Part shown: positions 1 through 9,557 of the stretch, one piece after another
Layout: the number at the start of each line of letters is the position of its first letter
Position numbering within the stretch: the stretch's first letter is position 1
Assembly (NCBI GenBank): GCA_910592005.1
Contig: CAJVPP010001357.1
Location: forward strand, 1-20,591
Direction of reading: 5' to 3'
Source of the DNA: Funneliformis mosseae
Taxonomy: Eukaryota > Glomeromycota > Glomeromycetes > Glomerales > Glomeraceae
Length of the DNA stretch: 20,591 bases
The notes under the pieces: generated by a model
The model's input: the letters and a program-made list of their open reading frames with translations, nothing else
Databases searched by the model: none
What the model was told of the DNA's origin: nothing
Position numbers and translations under genes: made by a program

Positions 1-300
1 ACAGTAGTTCACTTTTAGTTCACTTTTAGTTTTCCTTTAGTCTTGCTTTTAGATACACATCTAGTAGTTCTTGTAGAAGCGCCTGGTCTAACATCTCACT
101 TAGTATTTTAACTCTTTTGATTTCTTTTCGTATTCTTTCTTATTTTCTTATTTACTATTATTATTTCTTATCTTTATTTTTATTATTATCAATAAACATA
201 TCATTGTACCGCTAAATCAATCGAGCTGCTTTGCTTCTAGTTTTATTGTGAATACACTACTGTATAGATTATAAATTTTAAGTTAAACTGAATTGAGTCG
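1..300. other. T-rich head upstream of the LINE, with a faint tRNA-like stretch
   Basis: No coding frame is supported here. The stretch opens with a tandem repeat of an 11-12 bp unit (GTTCACTTTTA, positions 8-29) and is pyrimidine-rich to about 185. Positions 64-95 (TAGTTCTTGTAG followed by AAGCGCCTGGTCTAACATC) resemble the D-arm and anticodon-arm half of a eukaryotic tRNA, including an A-box-like core, but I see no matching B box or acceptor stem. It may be the 5' untranslated region of the LINE or a tRNA-derived SINE head. Confidence 0.35.
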
Positions 301-353
301 CTACGTAAACTTAAAAGAATTACCACCTGAACATCCTGTCTAACAGTCACAAT

Positions 354-1552
354 TTGCAAGGATTGCACGTTAACAATACGCTTCTTGAATGCTCATGTAA
401 AGTTCTCACTAAGCTAATTAATAGTAGACTCTTGAATATCTTGTTCACCAATAACATTCTCAAAGGGAACAACTTTGCTGGTCTACCTTGTAAAAACACT
501 TTCGAACTGATACATATTTTTGACAATATTAATTATGATGCTTCTTTTTACCACAACAATCTTGGATCTTATTTCAAGATATGTTAAAGGTATATAATCG
601 AGTTAATATCACGATGCTTATCAGAACTCTCAGCTATCTCTAATTCCCAGAAGCATTCATTAAGTTTTTGATTTTAATCTTTCTCTCCCATTTTAATCAA
701 GTTTTCACTGCACATAGTAATTCAAATACTTACCTAGTCCTCTCTGGTATTGATCAAGGTGAAATTATATCTCCAATATTATGGTGTATATACTACGACC
801 CTCTTCTTTGTTTTGTACAAAATTCAACACACAGCTACACACAATATGTCAATTAGAGAACAGATATTATAAAGTATAATACATAGAGCTTTTCAAACCA
901 TATTCCAGCCCTTGCATATATGAACGATACGCTCTGGTTGGCAAATTCCAGATCAGATCTAATAAATATAATGAATATAGCAGATTCTTTTTACACACTT
1001 AATAGCAGCTAGGTCAACTGGAATAAATCAGTCCTCATGATCAATGACAAAGACTCTTCACCTGTTAATTTCAACTTTAATAACAAAAATATCTGGCTGT
1101 CACCACTTCATCACAAAGAATCTACTAGATATCTGGAAGTCTGAGTATCTCTTTTTAATAACAAACAATTCATTATTAAACAAATCGTAGATAAATTTAC
1201 CAAAATAAAGAACGTTTTAAGCAAAAAAAAACTCACTGCCAAATATATAGTTGCTATATTTAATACTGTCGTAATCCCTAGAATATTATATAAGACAAAA
1301 TTTACGTTTATTTTCCATTCAGTTTGTGATACACTTATGACTTCATTTAGAATCTTTTTCAAAAAGAAATTAGGATTCTCACAATTTATATTTACATCAG
1401 TTATACACTCCATCTTTGGTTACAATCTAGTGCACTTTTATGATAAACAAATACAAGCTAAAGCATTGGATTTATTAAAGATGACAAATGATATTTTACT
1501 TTTTGGATTGATTTCACAGCTACGCATTTTACAACTTCAGCTCTTAGAATAA
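354..1552 (+). pseudogene. LINE reverse transcriptase domain, broken
   Basis: This encodes the polymerase domain that copies LINE RNA into DNA at the nicked target. The first segment (354-587) holds the early RT motifs (LLECSCKVLTKLINSRL, then a FAGLP block). A frameshift near 575 leads to motif A (QDMLKVYNRV, first Asp kept) and motif B (SGIDQGEIISPILW, about 740-790). The third frame runs from 911 to 1552 and carries the catalytic box as Y-M-N-D at 917-928; the first of the two Asp residues is Asn. It continues through a thumb-like region (KKKLTAKYIVAIFNTVVIPR). In-frame stops in this last segment are TAG near 1010 and TGA at 1141. The family is clear; activity is excluded by the frameshifts and the Asn. 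Confidence 0.88.
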
Positions 1553-1578
1553 TTATCAGCGTTCCTTTAACTGACTAG

Positions 1579-2104
1579 CCTTATACAGAACCTAAGTCTT
1601 TCAAGGATTGGTGGTTGGGTTTCCTATCAGCTGCTAAGCAAATTGGATTCAAATTTCAACAATATCTAGACCAAGATTACAACTTAAAACAAATAGATAG
1701 AGGTTCACTTCCAATTGTATAATTTTTCTCTCCTAAGGTATATTAGTAAAATATACTAAAACTGTGTTCACTTTCAATTTTATACATCAATCAACTCACC
1801 ACAATGGATAGTATTAATCTATTTATGACCTTTGATCTAAATATGATTTACAATTCAGTATTCTATAGTATCAAATAATTTAAACAATTAGAATCACAGC
1901 TATTAATCAACAACTCGAATAGACTACTATCTAATAGATGTCAGCCTCACCTATCACTCATTAAAGCACCTACTCAATATTCCAATTTTAACACTTCACC
2001 AACCAATCCAACATTTATTATCATATGGTTTAATCAATATATGATATTTATCATAGGCAAAGTAATCAAAATTGATGAGACAATTATATATACACAACAT
2101 TATT
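1579..2104 (+). pseudogene. LINE region between RT and RNase H, broken
   Basis: Two open stretches in one frame (1579-1722 and 1804-2103) fill most of the gap between the RT thumb and RNase H. The first has SFKDWWLGFLSAAKQIGF-type sequence and the second a Pro/Thr/Asn-rich segment ending in IIGKVIKIDETI. I recognise no domain. The position in the element and the shared frame are the only reasons to treat it as LINE coding sequence. From 2105 to 2302 I see only short stop-broken pieces. Confidence 0.5.
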
Positions 2105-2302
2105 AGCAAATCAAACAATTTGTAATTAAACACCTATTGCCCTTGTACTAGATGTAATCTTTTTGGCCATTTAGTCCTTATATCTTATAAACAATAACAA
2201 CGTTATAGTTTTTGTGCAATTAAATTACCTAAAGCATATTGCTTAGTCATTAAAGTTTTTCACAAATCCCATGAGAGATGGTGGTGTAACCTCTTTCACT
2301 TT

Positions 2303-2881
2303 ATGTTTCGTGAAGTCACCTTATCAATACTAACCTCTCTTTATCAATATCTAACCAAAGCTTTACCTAACTTAGATATTCTCCCCTTTGATCAAACATC
2401 CATTAATAGATTAGACTATCTTAAATCGCAATTTACTAATGCTGATTTTCTCCAATTTTATACAGATAGTTCTTTTATATCTATAGGATCTTCTGACTGC
2501 TGAATGGGAATAGCATAGTTATAAACAGATCAGAATTGACCTCAAATCTCCTTTAATGCAACACTTATGTTATATTCTTCTTCTTCTACATTAGCAGAAA
2601 TTGTTGCTATTCTTACTGCTATTTATACTGCATCAACAAGCTCTAACATTGAAATCTGTACTGATTTACAAGCTACAATTGCATCATATCACAAGATAAT
2701 TACTATATGTGAGAAGTCTTCTTCCCTAAATCTCGCGTTCAAAATTCTGTATTTTCATATTGGATGATCTTGATGCAACTTATTACAACTAACAAAATTG
2801 CATTAACACTCACAAAAGTTAAAGCTTATGAATCAGATCAATTTAACAACAAAGTAGATACTCTAGCAATTCTCTAATACT
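2303..2881 (+). pseudogene. LINE RNase H domain, broken by stops but with the four acidic sites kept
   Basis: RNase H removes the RNA strand of the RNA:DNA hybrid during LINE insertion. The frame from 2303 contains, in order, an Asp in QFYTDSSFISIG (about 2453-2490), a Glu in STLAEIVAILTAIYTA (about 2585-2632), and an Asp in IEICTDLQATIASYHK. After a frameshift near 2770 there is an Asp in FNNKVDTLAIL (about 2841-2873). These match the D-E-D-D catalytic set of type I RNase H. TGA, TAG, TAA and TGA codons lie between 2501 and 2550, and two further TGA codons near 2765-2771. The acidic sites survive although the reading frame does not, so decay is fairly recent or the stops came from one directional mutation type. 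Confidence 0.82.
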
Positions 2882-3189
2882 CCCTTATGCATCAACATCA
2901 ACCACCTAAGTCCTAAATATTATATGTGTTATAATAACCTACCAATCATCACTCTGTTTTGTTTATTTATTAAACATCTACAACAAGTCTCTTGGGTTAA
3001 AACATTTTTAACTCTTCTACAAATTGCTAAATACAGCAATTATCACATTGATTGGCAATTCCTTTTTTGTCTTTAATGACTCAGAAAATGCTAGAGTAAC
3101 ATCATTTAATGCATGCAAGAGGAAACAATTTAAACTTAAATTGATTTTACAATTACTTTCAACTTTGATGACTATGAATACTCAATACC

Positions 3190-3783
3190 CCTAAACTTAC
3201 ACTTCCAATAACTGTTTCTATTGTAACAACACAATTGAAGATTTTAATCACATTTGGATTTGTTCTAACAATATAACTTCTATTACTACTATCATCAATG
3301 AGTATAAATAAGTATTTATATCTTAACTAAAAGAACTTAATAGATCCAATAATGATACAAATATTTTATATGTAGATCAATCTCCAATATGGAATTGCAG
3401 CTCAATTAACAATAATTTATGTTTCATAGACTTATTGAAAGGGATTATTCCTTCATCTCTCACAACATTTATTAATAATATCATAAACAACAAACAATTC
3501 ACTCTTGGTCTTATGTCATCCTTATTTAATGACATATTCTGCTCAGCTCATAAGCTATAATTAGAAAGATATGAATTACTACAAATATGGAAAATCTCTA
3601 ATAATATCAAAGATGATTTCACAATAGCTTGGGTATCCTCTGATGTCTCACAATCTACATAAACACCCTCATATAATCCTGTTTCCTTCTTAGTGATAAT
3701 TGCTTATGGTATCTACTAGTCAAATTTTTGGTTCAGCAGTAATCACACCCTTCCTTCTGAATATTTAATATCTGTATTTTAGT
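3190..3783 (+). pseudogene. LINE C-terminal zinc-knuckle region, broken
   Basis: One frame runs for about 590 bp. Near its start it has a CCHC knuckle, C-x2-C-x8-H-x3-C, with the cysteine codons at 3213, 3222 and 3261 and the histidine codon at 3249, in the context FYCNNTIEDFNHIWICSN. Such a finger at the end of the RT polypeptide is standard in RNase H-type LINEs. The rest (LLKGIIPSSLTTFINNI and onward) is typical of the tail after the knuckle. The frame contains only TAA (four times) and TAG (once) stops before the terminal TAG at 3781-3783. From 3784 to 3978 follows an AT-rich 3' end with GAGACTGCCGCAC just before the A-run. Confidence 0.72.
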
Positions 3784-4082
3784 TTATATTAGTTTTTCTT
3801 TTCTTTCTGATATATAGTTTAGTTCAGTAAAATGCAAGAATGGTATTGATAAAGTAGTTTAATTTACTAGATTATTTCATAGATATTTTTGTATTTTCTA
3901 TTTTATTTTATTTTTTTTTTGTAAATTTATAAATATTAATAAAATCATTTGAGACTGCCGCACTTAATAAAAAAAAATCATTTTTGCATATCAATTTTAG
4001 GTATAATAATAATAATAGATATAATATTTATTTTTCTACTACAAAAAATAAACTTTCAAAAATTTTATTAAACTTACTAAAT

Positions 4083-4925
4083 ATGTATGATATAGATTCT
4101 AATATACTAAAGGTTTATAAATAAAATTTAATTAAATTTAAATTCAATATTATTTATTTATTATTAATAAAAATTTAATAATTATTATAGATTTCAAATG
4201 CAATAAATTTTATATTAAAAGATGTAAGAATTGATTATAAATAATTTAAATATATTACTATTATTCAAAATACTTTACATATACATATTTTGAAATATTT
4301 TATTTTTAATAATATTATTAATAATATTAATGAAAGCAATAGTTATAATGATATTAATAATGATAATATTAACAATAATATTAATAATAATTTATATACT
4401 CAAATTAACTAAATACTATTGTAACATTAATATTATATCACAGTAAAAAATAATTTACCAAATTATCTTAATCAATTAATATCTAAAAATAATGATAAAT
4501 TAGAACAAATACTACAAATATTCATTTTTTAATATTATTAATTGTGAAGTATAATAAAAAATAAAATAGATTGTATTTTTATTATGTAACAAATAGAAAA
4601 AACCTATAGTAAATATTTATAATAATTGTATAGAAGATATATTGCAAAAAATAATATTAATATTTTTTTTTAGCTTTATTTGATGAATATATTCAAAAAA
4701 AATATCAAAAATCAAATAATAAAGTAGCAAATAATTTAAAATATTTTATAGTTAAAACAGAAGATAATTCAATTATATTAGCAACTACTATAAAATATGA
4801 ATAAATGTATATTAATGCAAAATAATTAGAATTAAAGGATATATTTAAAGTAGATCACAAAAATAATATTTGAAAAACAAAAATAAATCTACAGTAGGAA
4901 TTTAATTAATATGATTTAGTTTAAT
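4083..4925 (+). pseudogene. Possible two-exon gene remnant with Asn-rich tract, unrecognised
   Basis: I do not recognise this protein. A short ATG exon (4083-4112, MYDIDSNILK) is followed by GT at 4113. An AG at 4189-4190 joins it in phase to a frame from 4191 to about 4533 that carries an Asn/Ile-rich tract (about 4308-4390) and then NNLPNYLNQLISKNNDKLEQ. After a gap or frameshift at a T-run near 4660, a 43-codon open stretch (ALFDEYIQKKYQKSNNKVAN onward, 4672-4800) continues to about 4925 with TAA-only stops. The mixed composition of the last stretch is the best argument for past coding. At this AT content, stops and splice-like dinucleotides are common, so the exon model is weak. Confidence 0.3.
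4300..4400. repeat. ATT/AAT low-complexity tract
   Basis: Imperfect runs of AATATT and AATAAT units with interspersed GAT give a microsatellite-like block. It also reads as the Asn-rich part of the coding remnant described for 4083-4925, so it may be either simple repeat or a decayed poly-Asn codon run. Confidence 0.5.
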
Positions 4926-4929
4926 TCAA

Positions 4930-5815
4930 AAACTTTTAGTTTAGTTTTTAAATTGAACTAATTTCTAATTTATTATTTAAAGTTAAATCTGCAATTGTAA
5001 CTATATTTCTAATTTCAGTTAATCACATGTTTAAATTTTATTGATTAATTAATATAATTGCAATTTATATTTTAAAAAATCCTTTGTTTTGAAAAATAAA
5101 ATAATAAATAAATGCTATTATTATTTTTATATATACTTAAATTTAAAATAAATTTGATAATTATTTAAAAAATGTAATCTATTTGATAAATTTGTTTATT
5201 ATATTTTATTGATAAAATAGTATTATTAAAAATACTATAAATTGAAAATAATAAGTTTAAATAATTTTATTATTAACTAAACTAGTATTTTATTCTATTT
5301 AGCTTTTCAAATATAAAGAAATACAAATTGTATTAGAATTATAATGATTTTAAACTTTTGTAATAGTATGTGATGCAACTGAAAATACTTGTTTACTTAA
5401 TATATTAGTATCTTAAATGGTAAGATAATTATGTGTTATTCTTGATAAAATCAAAATTTGTTTGCATATTGATATTACTAAGATAATAACTCAGATTATA
5501 TTAATGGTAAAGCCAAATATCTTTCTAATTCTGCTTCTAATAGTTATGTTTTATTTTGTTGTTATATAATTAAATTTTTAAAAAATAACCTAATACTATT
5601 TTTTTTTACAACATAATTTAAATTATCTAAATCTTATAATGTGTATTCTTAAACGAAATTGATTTATTACTTTATTATATTATTCTCTAAATGAAAAAAT
5701 AAGTAATTTTTAAATTTAAATTAAGAATAGTTAAATAGTTATAAAAGTATCAAATATCTTTCAATAATAATTAATTTTTTGGATATAAAATTTAACATAA
5801 TAGATTATTCTAATA
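4930..5815. other. AT-rich stretch, nothing recognised
   Basis: I see no supported gene. Some frames open briefly, for example a plus-strand piece near 5353-5565 with IVCDATENTCLLNILVS, but they are short, hydrophobic and interrupted, so I do not call them. Confidence 0.4.
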
Positions 5816-5817
5816 TA

Positions 5818-6420
5818 CAGAGAGTGGACAAAAGTATCCGCATACCTCTATAAATATGAATTAATACTAATAAAGTCATATGATCACAATAATAAATTGC
5901 ATTTATATAACACTTAAGTATTTACTTATATTATAAAAATAAAAAAATAACAAATTTGTTTTTTTTAATAAATTTTTCTTCTTTGAAAATCTAAAAAAAA
6001 ATGGTAAAAACCAAAGAATTAACCAATGATTTTTTAAGTGAAAAAAAATCTTTGTACATTATTTTGGCCAGCTTAAAGTCCCGATCTTAATCCAATTGAA
6101 ATCTTTGGGTTGAAGTCAAGAAAAGCATCTAAGCTTATAAAAAACCTCTATCTAATCTTGCTGATTTTGACTGATATGTTAAAAAGGCATAGTAGAAAAT
6201 TCTGAAGTATACTATCGAAAACCTAACCAATAGTATATTATAATAAATTTAAGTAGGAATTATGACAAATAGTGGCTCAACTAAGTATTAGTTACTTAGT
6301 ACAAAATGTAGATATTAATCGGCTTTAAATAAAAAATTAATTGATTTTTTATTGTTATTGCAAAAATATTTTGTTTTATATTGAATGAAAAAGTGTGCAA
6401 ATACTTTTATTCACTTTCTG
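5818..6420 (+). mobile_element. Internally deleted Tc1/mariner-like transposon, copy 1 (603 bp)
   Basis: The terminal inverted repeats begin CAGAGAGTGGACAAAAGTAT on the left and, on the opposite strand at the right end, CAGAAAGTGAATAAAAGTAT. TA dinucleotides at 5816-5817 and 6421-6422 form the target duplication expected of this superfamily. The interior keeps only the end of the transposase: around 6065-6125 it reads W-P-A-stop-SPDLNPIEIFGLK, the Tc1 block containing the last acidic residue of the DDE triad (Glu present here). The DNA-binding domain and the first two catalytic Asp residues are absent. At this length it is non-autonomous. A 608-bp relative lies at 12633-13240. Confidence 0.88.
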
Positions 6421-6434
6421 TATAATCATTAATA

Positions 6435-6604
6435 CAGTCAACTCTTGATATAGTGAATACTTGATATAATGAATTTTTTGAATAATATAATAAAATACTC
6501 TTGTTATAGCAAACTAACCAATCAAATTTCTTAAAATCTTTATTATAACCTTATAGTGAAATTAAGATCTAGAATATAGAGTTCATTATAATATGAGTTG
6601 ACTA
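6435..6604. mobile_element. Pogo/Tigger-like MITE (170 bp)
   Basis: The left end reads CAGTCAACTCTTGATATAGT. The right end, on the other strand, reads TAGTCAACTCATATTATAAT, so the ends form an imperfect inverted repeat of about 22 bp. TA lies at 6433-6434 and 6605-6606 as the target duplication. The CAGT start and the ATATARTGAA segment resemble pogo/Tigger ends rather than Tc1 ends. There is no coding capacity. It sits 14 bp from the Tc1-like relic, so the two insertions are adjacent, not nested. Confidence 0.75.
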
Positions 6605-6937
6605 TATATATCTTAATATATCAAAAAATTTTTGTGAAAGTTAATTTAATATTACTAACAGTTAAATATAAACTTAAAAAAAGAATTTTTGTTATCTTAT
6701 ATATTGATTCTAATAAAATGATCATTGATTGTATTTGATCTTATTCATTTTCATTAAAATAAAATATCTCTAACTATTTATTATTACAAATAAGAAAATC
6801 AAGTTTTTCATATATTTATTTAAACTTTCTAATATTAAAAATATACTATTCTATTGTATAATAAAAAGGTTAGATTAAAGATAAATCTTTTTTATTACCT
6901 TATAATAACTATGAAATGTATTATAAAGAATAATAAA
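6605..6937. other. AT-rich stretch, almost nothing supported
   Basis: No gene is called. A short plus-strand piece near 6873-6930 reads IKDKSFLLPYNNYEMYYKE without a stop and could be an exon scrap of the remnant that follows at 6938, but it is too short to stand alone. Confidence 0.3.
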
Positions 6938-7162
6938 ATGACAGATTTTATTTATAAATATTCTAACCTTATCAATAATTTTTGTTCTTAAAATTCATTT
7001 TATTTATTAATTGAAAAAGCTTTTTTTTTATTCTAATATCAGTATTATGATACTCAAAATGAATTAAATCAAGAAGATAATGTCACATATTTTATTCATT
7101 ATCGATATAATAAATAATTACTCTTAAATAAGTTTAATTTGTAATTGAAGTCTAAACATCAG
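6938..7162 (+). pseudogene. Weak coding remnant, unrecognised
   Basis: One frame from an ATG (MTDFIYKYSNLINN) runs about 75 codons with four TAA stops and no TAG or TGA. It includes a 26-codon open part rich in Gln, Asn, Asp and Glu (YQYYDTQNELNQEDNVTYF). The residue mix is less hydrophobic than random AT-rich translation, which is the only argument for past coding. I do not recognise a family. Fewer stops than chance predicts, but not by much, so this is tentative. Confidence 0.2.
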
Positions 7163-7574
7163 TAATAAAAGATACTTTTGTTAAGAGATTTTTAAGTTTA
7201 TTTATAACCAAAGAATGATAATTTATGAATCTATTAATTATTTATTTTTGCAAGTATTAACATAATAGTAAAATATATCTTTAATCTAGAATATTATATA
7301 ATTTTAAACTAAGAATTTACTATAATAAAAAATGGTATTTGAGATCTAATAACAAAATCAATAATAGTATTTGTACAATCTTTCTCTTATTGTGTTAAAT
7401 TTGCTATATGGATTTTTAATAAAATAAAGTCATATTTATTATTTTATTGAAATATTATATTTATATTTTTTAAATATATAATCTACTAGAGATCATGTTG
7501 ATATTTTAAGACTATACTTTTTTTTACATAAATTACAAATTATTGTTATAACTTTATTTATATTATCATATTTT
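7163..7574. other. AT-rich stretch, nothing supported
   Basis: One plus-strand frame at about 7320-7500 (SIIVFVQSFSYCVKFAIWIF) opens for about 40 codons between TGA codons, but its hydrophobic make-up is what T-rich DNA gives by chance. No repeat, promoter or RNA gene was recognised. Confidence 0.3.
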
Positions 7575-7748
7575 TTATATATATATTTTTAAATAGATGA
7601 AGTAGTCTTTTATTCTTATTAATATTAAGTATATTTGTATTATCTTCCTTTTATTGTTTAAGAATAAATAATTTGTATTATCATCAAAATCAAAATCAAA
7701 GTCTTCTATTTCTTTAAAATTTATATTGGTATTTTCATTATTTAACAT
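7575..7748 (-). CDS. Small 57-aa ORF with acidic Phe-Asp run, hypothetical
   Basis: An uninterrupted minus-strand ORF starts with MLNNENTNINFKEIE, then has alternating Phe-Asp residues (DFDFDFDD), then a basic NNKRK and a hydrophobic tail. The frame stays open 14 codons upstream of the ATG. Seventy codons without a stop is unusual in DNA this AT-rich. The alternating acidic/aromatic run comes from a short ATCAAA-type repeat on the plus strand (about 7683-7703), so a simple-repeat origin is possible. I recognise no family and see no promoter; it may be an exon scrap. Confidence 0.25.
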   Translation of the reverse strand: MLNNENTNINFKEIEDFDFDFDDNTNYLFLNNKRKIIQIYLILIRIKDYFIYLKIYI

Positions 7749-8042
7749 ATTAAGTGAAAAAATATTGATTAAGGATCTAACATTGTATGATTAATAATCT
7801 ATTTTATATTTAAATATAATAATTTACTTTAAATAATATTTTAACGACATTAATTCTGATGCTAATTTAACTAATTTTTTAAATAAATAAAATAAAGTTC
7901 TTATTAAATATAAATTAGAATAATAAAATTGGATTGTTTTTACAAAATTTTAGTTAAAAATCACATAAATTTAAAAAAATTGTTAATTATCCAGAAATTT
8001 AATTAGTGGTAAAAGTCACATGTGATTTAAATTAAGGTATAA

Positions 8043-8330
8043 AGATAACTTTATAGTCTGCTAGTATCTTAATAACATAATGATAACTTTATAGCCTATT
8101 AGTAACTTCATAATATAATAGTAATATCATAATCTAATTATATGATCTGACAGTAACTCTATAACCTATTATCTATAATCTGATAATGACTTTATAACTT
8201 ACCTATGGGTATCTCCTTTATGTTTATAGTATTCTTTTAACTGTTTTCTATATAATATAGTGATAACTTTATAGTCTAATGGTAATAGTAATACTTTAAT
8301 TTGATAGTAATGTTATGATCTAATAATGAC
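8043..8330. repeat. Degenerate tandem repeat around GATAACTTTATAG
   Basis: At least five diverged copies of a unit near GATAACTTTATAGTCTAATA occur, at about 8043, 8081, 8151, 8185 and 8260, with variable spacing of roughly 35-75 bp. Copies differ by substitutions and small indels. It has no coding frame. It may be an old minisatellite or a decayed satellite-like array. Confidence 0.6.
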
Positions 8331-8584
8331 TGCTTTCTTCTTGTTCTTAATCCATTTACATAATAAAATTTATATTGTTGGTTCTGGCTTTCCAGTCTTC
8401 TTTAAATGCTTAGTTTTATAATAAGAATGTCAGCTCTCTATGCTAGTTTAAATACTAGTTTTTTATTAAGAATTTGTGCCTATTTTGCTAAAATAGTGTA
8501 AAAAAAAGGTGACAGGTGATGTAGTAAATTCATGGTTAATTTCAGCTAATATTTTGAACATATGATTTGAAAACTTAGCTTAGT

Positions 8585-8627
8585 ACTATGATAGTGACTT
8601 GATAGTGTCCTAAAACTATCATAGAAC
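8585..8627. repeat. Short inverted repeat (hairpin)
   Basis: ACTATGATAGT (from about 8585) is followed about 20 bp later by ACTATCATAGA, its near-perfect reverse complement (10 of 11). It lies in the less AT-rich, non-coding island of about 8330-9060. The role is unknown. Confidence 0.55.
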
Positions 8628-8761
8628 TGGCAGAGAATCAGAATATTTTTATTAGTTTATCAGTTTTAGGTCAATTTGAATACTAAATTATTATGCCTAA
8701 AAATCTGATCGAAATTGTAGAATAATGCTGGCTGAATTTATATTGCACTTTACTATATTAG

Positions 8762-8769
8762 TCACGTGA
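8762..8769. promoter_or_regulatory. Palindromic TCACGTGA (E-box/Cbf1-type) site
   Basis: A perfect 8-bp palindrome TCACGTGA occurs within the non-coding island. CACGTG is the core of fungal bHLH (Cbf1-like) sites. A related palindrome, TCACATGTGA, lies near 8015. No gene start is close enough to assign either site, so this is only a sequence match. Confidence 0.2.
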
Positions 8770-8823
8770 TCCTATTACAGCACTGAATACCTTCTGCTAT
8801 ATAATATAGCAAATTCAGTTAAT

Positions 8824-9035
8824 TAGGTATAATATGCATTTTTATAGCTGACCTATTTGAATGTCAGAAATGCACTATTTCGCAATCCAACTATTACTTA
8901 TTAGTTGCTAGTATGTGTATACCAATTTTGCATTCTGAAGTTAGAGGTGTAATATGTATTATTATAGCCTAGACCTATTTGATTACTAGAAGAGTACTAT
9001 TTTACAATCCAACTATTACCTATTTGTTGCTAGTA
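8824..9035. repeat. Tandem pair of diverged 90-bp units
   Basis: Units at 8824-8913 and 8943-9035 share a series of blocks: TATAATATG / TGTAATATG, ACCTATTTGA, and CAATCCAACTATTAC followed by TTGCTAGTA. They are about 119 bp apart. Neither has a coding frame. They may be remnants of a larger tandem array or of a repeated non-coding element. Confidence 0.7.
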
Positions 9036-9123
9036 TAATAGCGAGATGTTGTAAGTACTTCTGAGGCTTGATTATAGTTTAATCTAAGTTGAGGTGATAA
9101 GTATGCTATTTTTTTGAACATCT

Positions 9124-9470
9124 CTAGTATCTTTAATAAAAGTAAAATTCTAGAAGAAAATTCAAAACTTATTTTATGATATATATATATTCTATTTGTG
9201 TAATATATATATACTATAAAAATGTGATTCCATATTTGTCATGTGGAGACATGATCTGTCCTAGTTATTTAAGTTATTAGGATAACTAAAATAAGAACTA
9301 AAACAAGTTTCAATATGGAAGAAGAGCTTCTTTCTTTAATTTAACTTGTTCTTTTATATTATATTTTAATTGTTTTAGCTATTCTAGTAAAAATAAAATT
9401 CTAGAAAAAAATGTAATTCATCTTATGCTATATGTATAATATACAGTATATATGCTATTTGTATACTATA
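9124..9470. repeat. Direct repeat pair around TAAAATTCTAGAA
   Basis: About 90 bp starting at 9124 (CTAGTATCTTTAATAAAAGT, then AAAATTCTAGAAG and an AT-rich ATATAT tail) recurs from 9379 (CTATTCTAGTAAAAATAAAA, then TTCTAGAAAAAAATG and a similar ATATAT tail). The copies are diverged and flank the inverted-repeat structure at 9302-9350. Confidence 0.6.
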
Positions 9471-9557
9471 TAGCTATATATCGGTATATCTATAGGTAAA
9501 AAAAAACAAATAAAGAAGTCTGAAATTTATTAAAACAATTAAGACAACTAGGACAGA
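9255..9557. repeat. Nested inverted repeats, possible non-autonomous element
   Basis: The outer arms are TCTGTCCTAGTTATTT (9255-9270) and AGACAACTAGGACAGA (9542-9557), reverse complements with two mismatches over 16 bp. Inside lies a second inverted pair, AACAAGTT (9302-9309) and AACTTGTT (9343-9350), enclosing a small AAGAA/TTCTT hairpin. A further related block, AACTAAGACAGA, is at about 9638-9650. No clear target duplication was found, so the boundaries are uncertain. Confidence 0.55.

Larger units (their letters stand above)
300..3978 (+). mobile_element. Decayed non-LTR retrotransposon (LINE with RNase H)
   Basis: Successive plus-strand segments read as reverse transcriptase (about 354-1552), a connecting region (1579-2104), RNase H (2303-2881) and a C-terminal CCHC knuckle (3213-3263). 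They are followed by a 3' untranslated stretch ending in an A-rich run at about 3969-3977. That order is typical of RNase H-bearing LINEs of the I/Tad/jockey group. The apurinic endonuclease and first ORF expected upstream are not visible, so the copy is 5'-incomplete or internally deleted. At least four frames are needed to read it, with many stops, so it cannot encode an active protein. I could not identify a target-site duplication. Confidence 0.88.

Noticed and set aside
1111..1413. Minus-strand 100-codon ORF
   Set aside because: It lies opposite the reverse transcriptase frame that carries YMND and continues from 911 to 1552; its own translation is hydrophobic and featureless.
5353..5565. 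Plus-strand frame with IVCDATENTCLLNILVS
   Set aside because: It is interrupted by stops, very hydrophobic further on, and has no second line of support in this AT-rich DNA.
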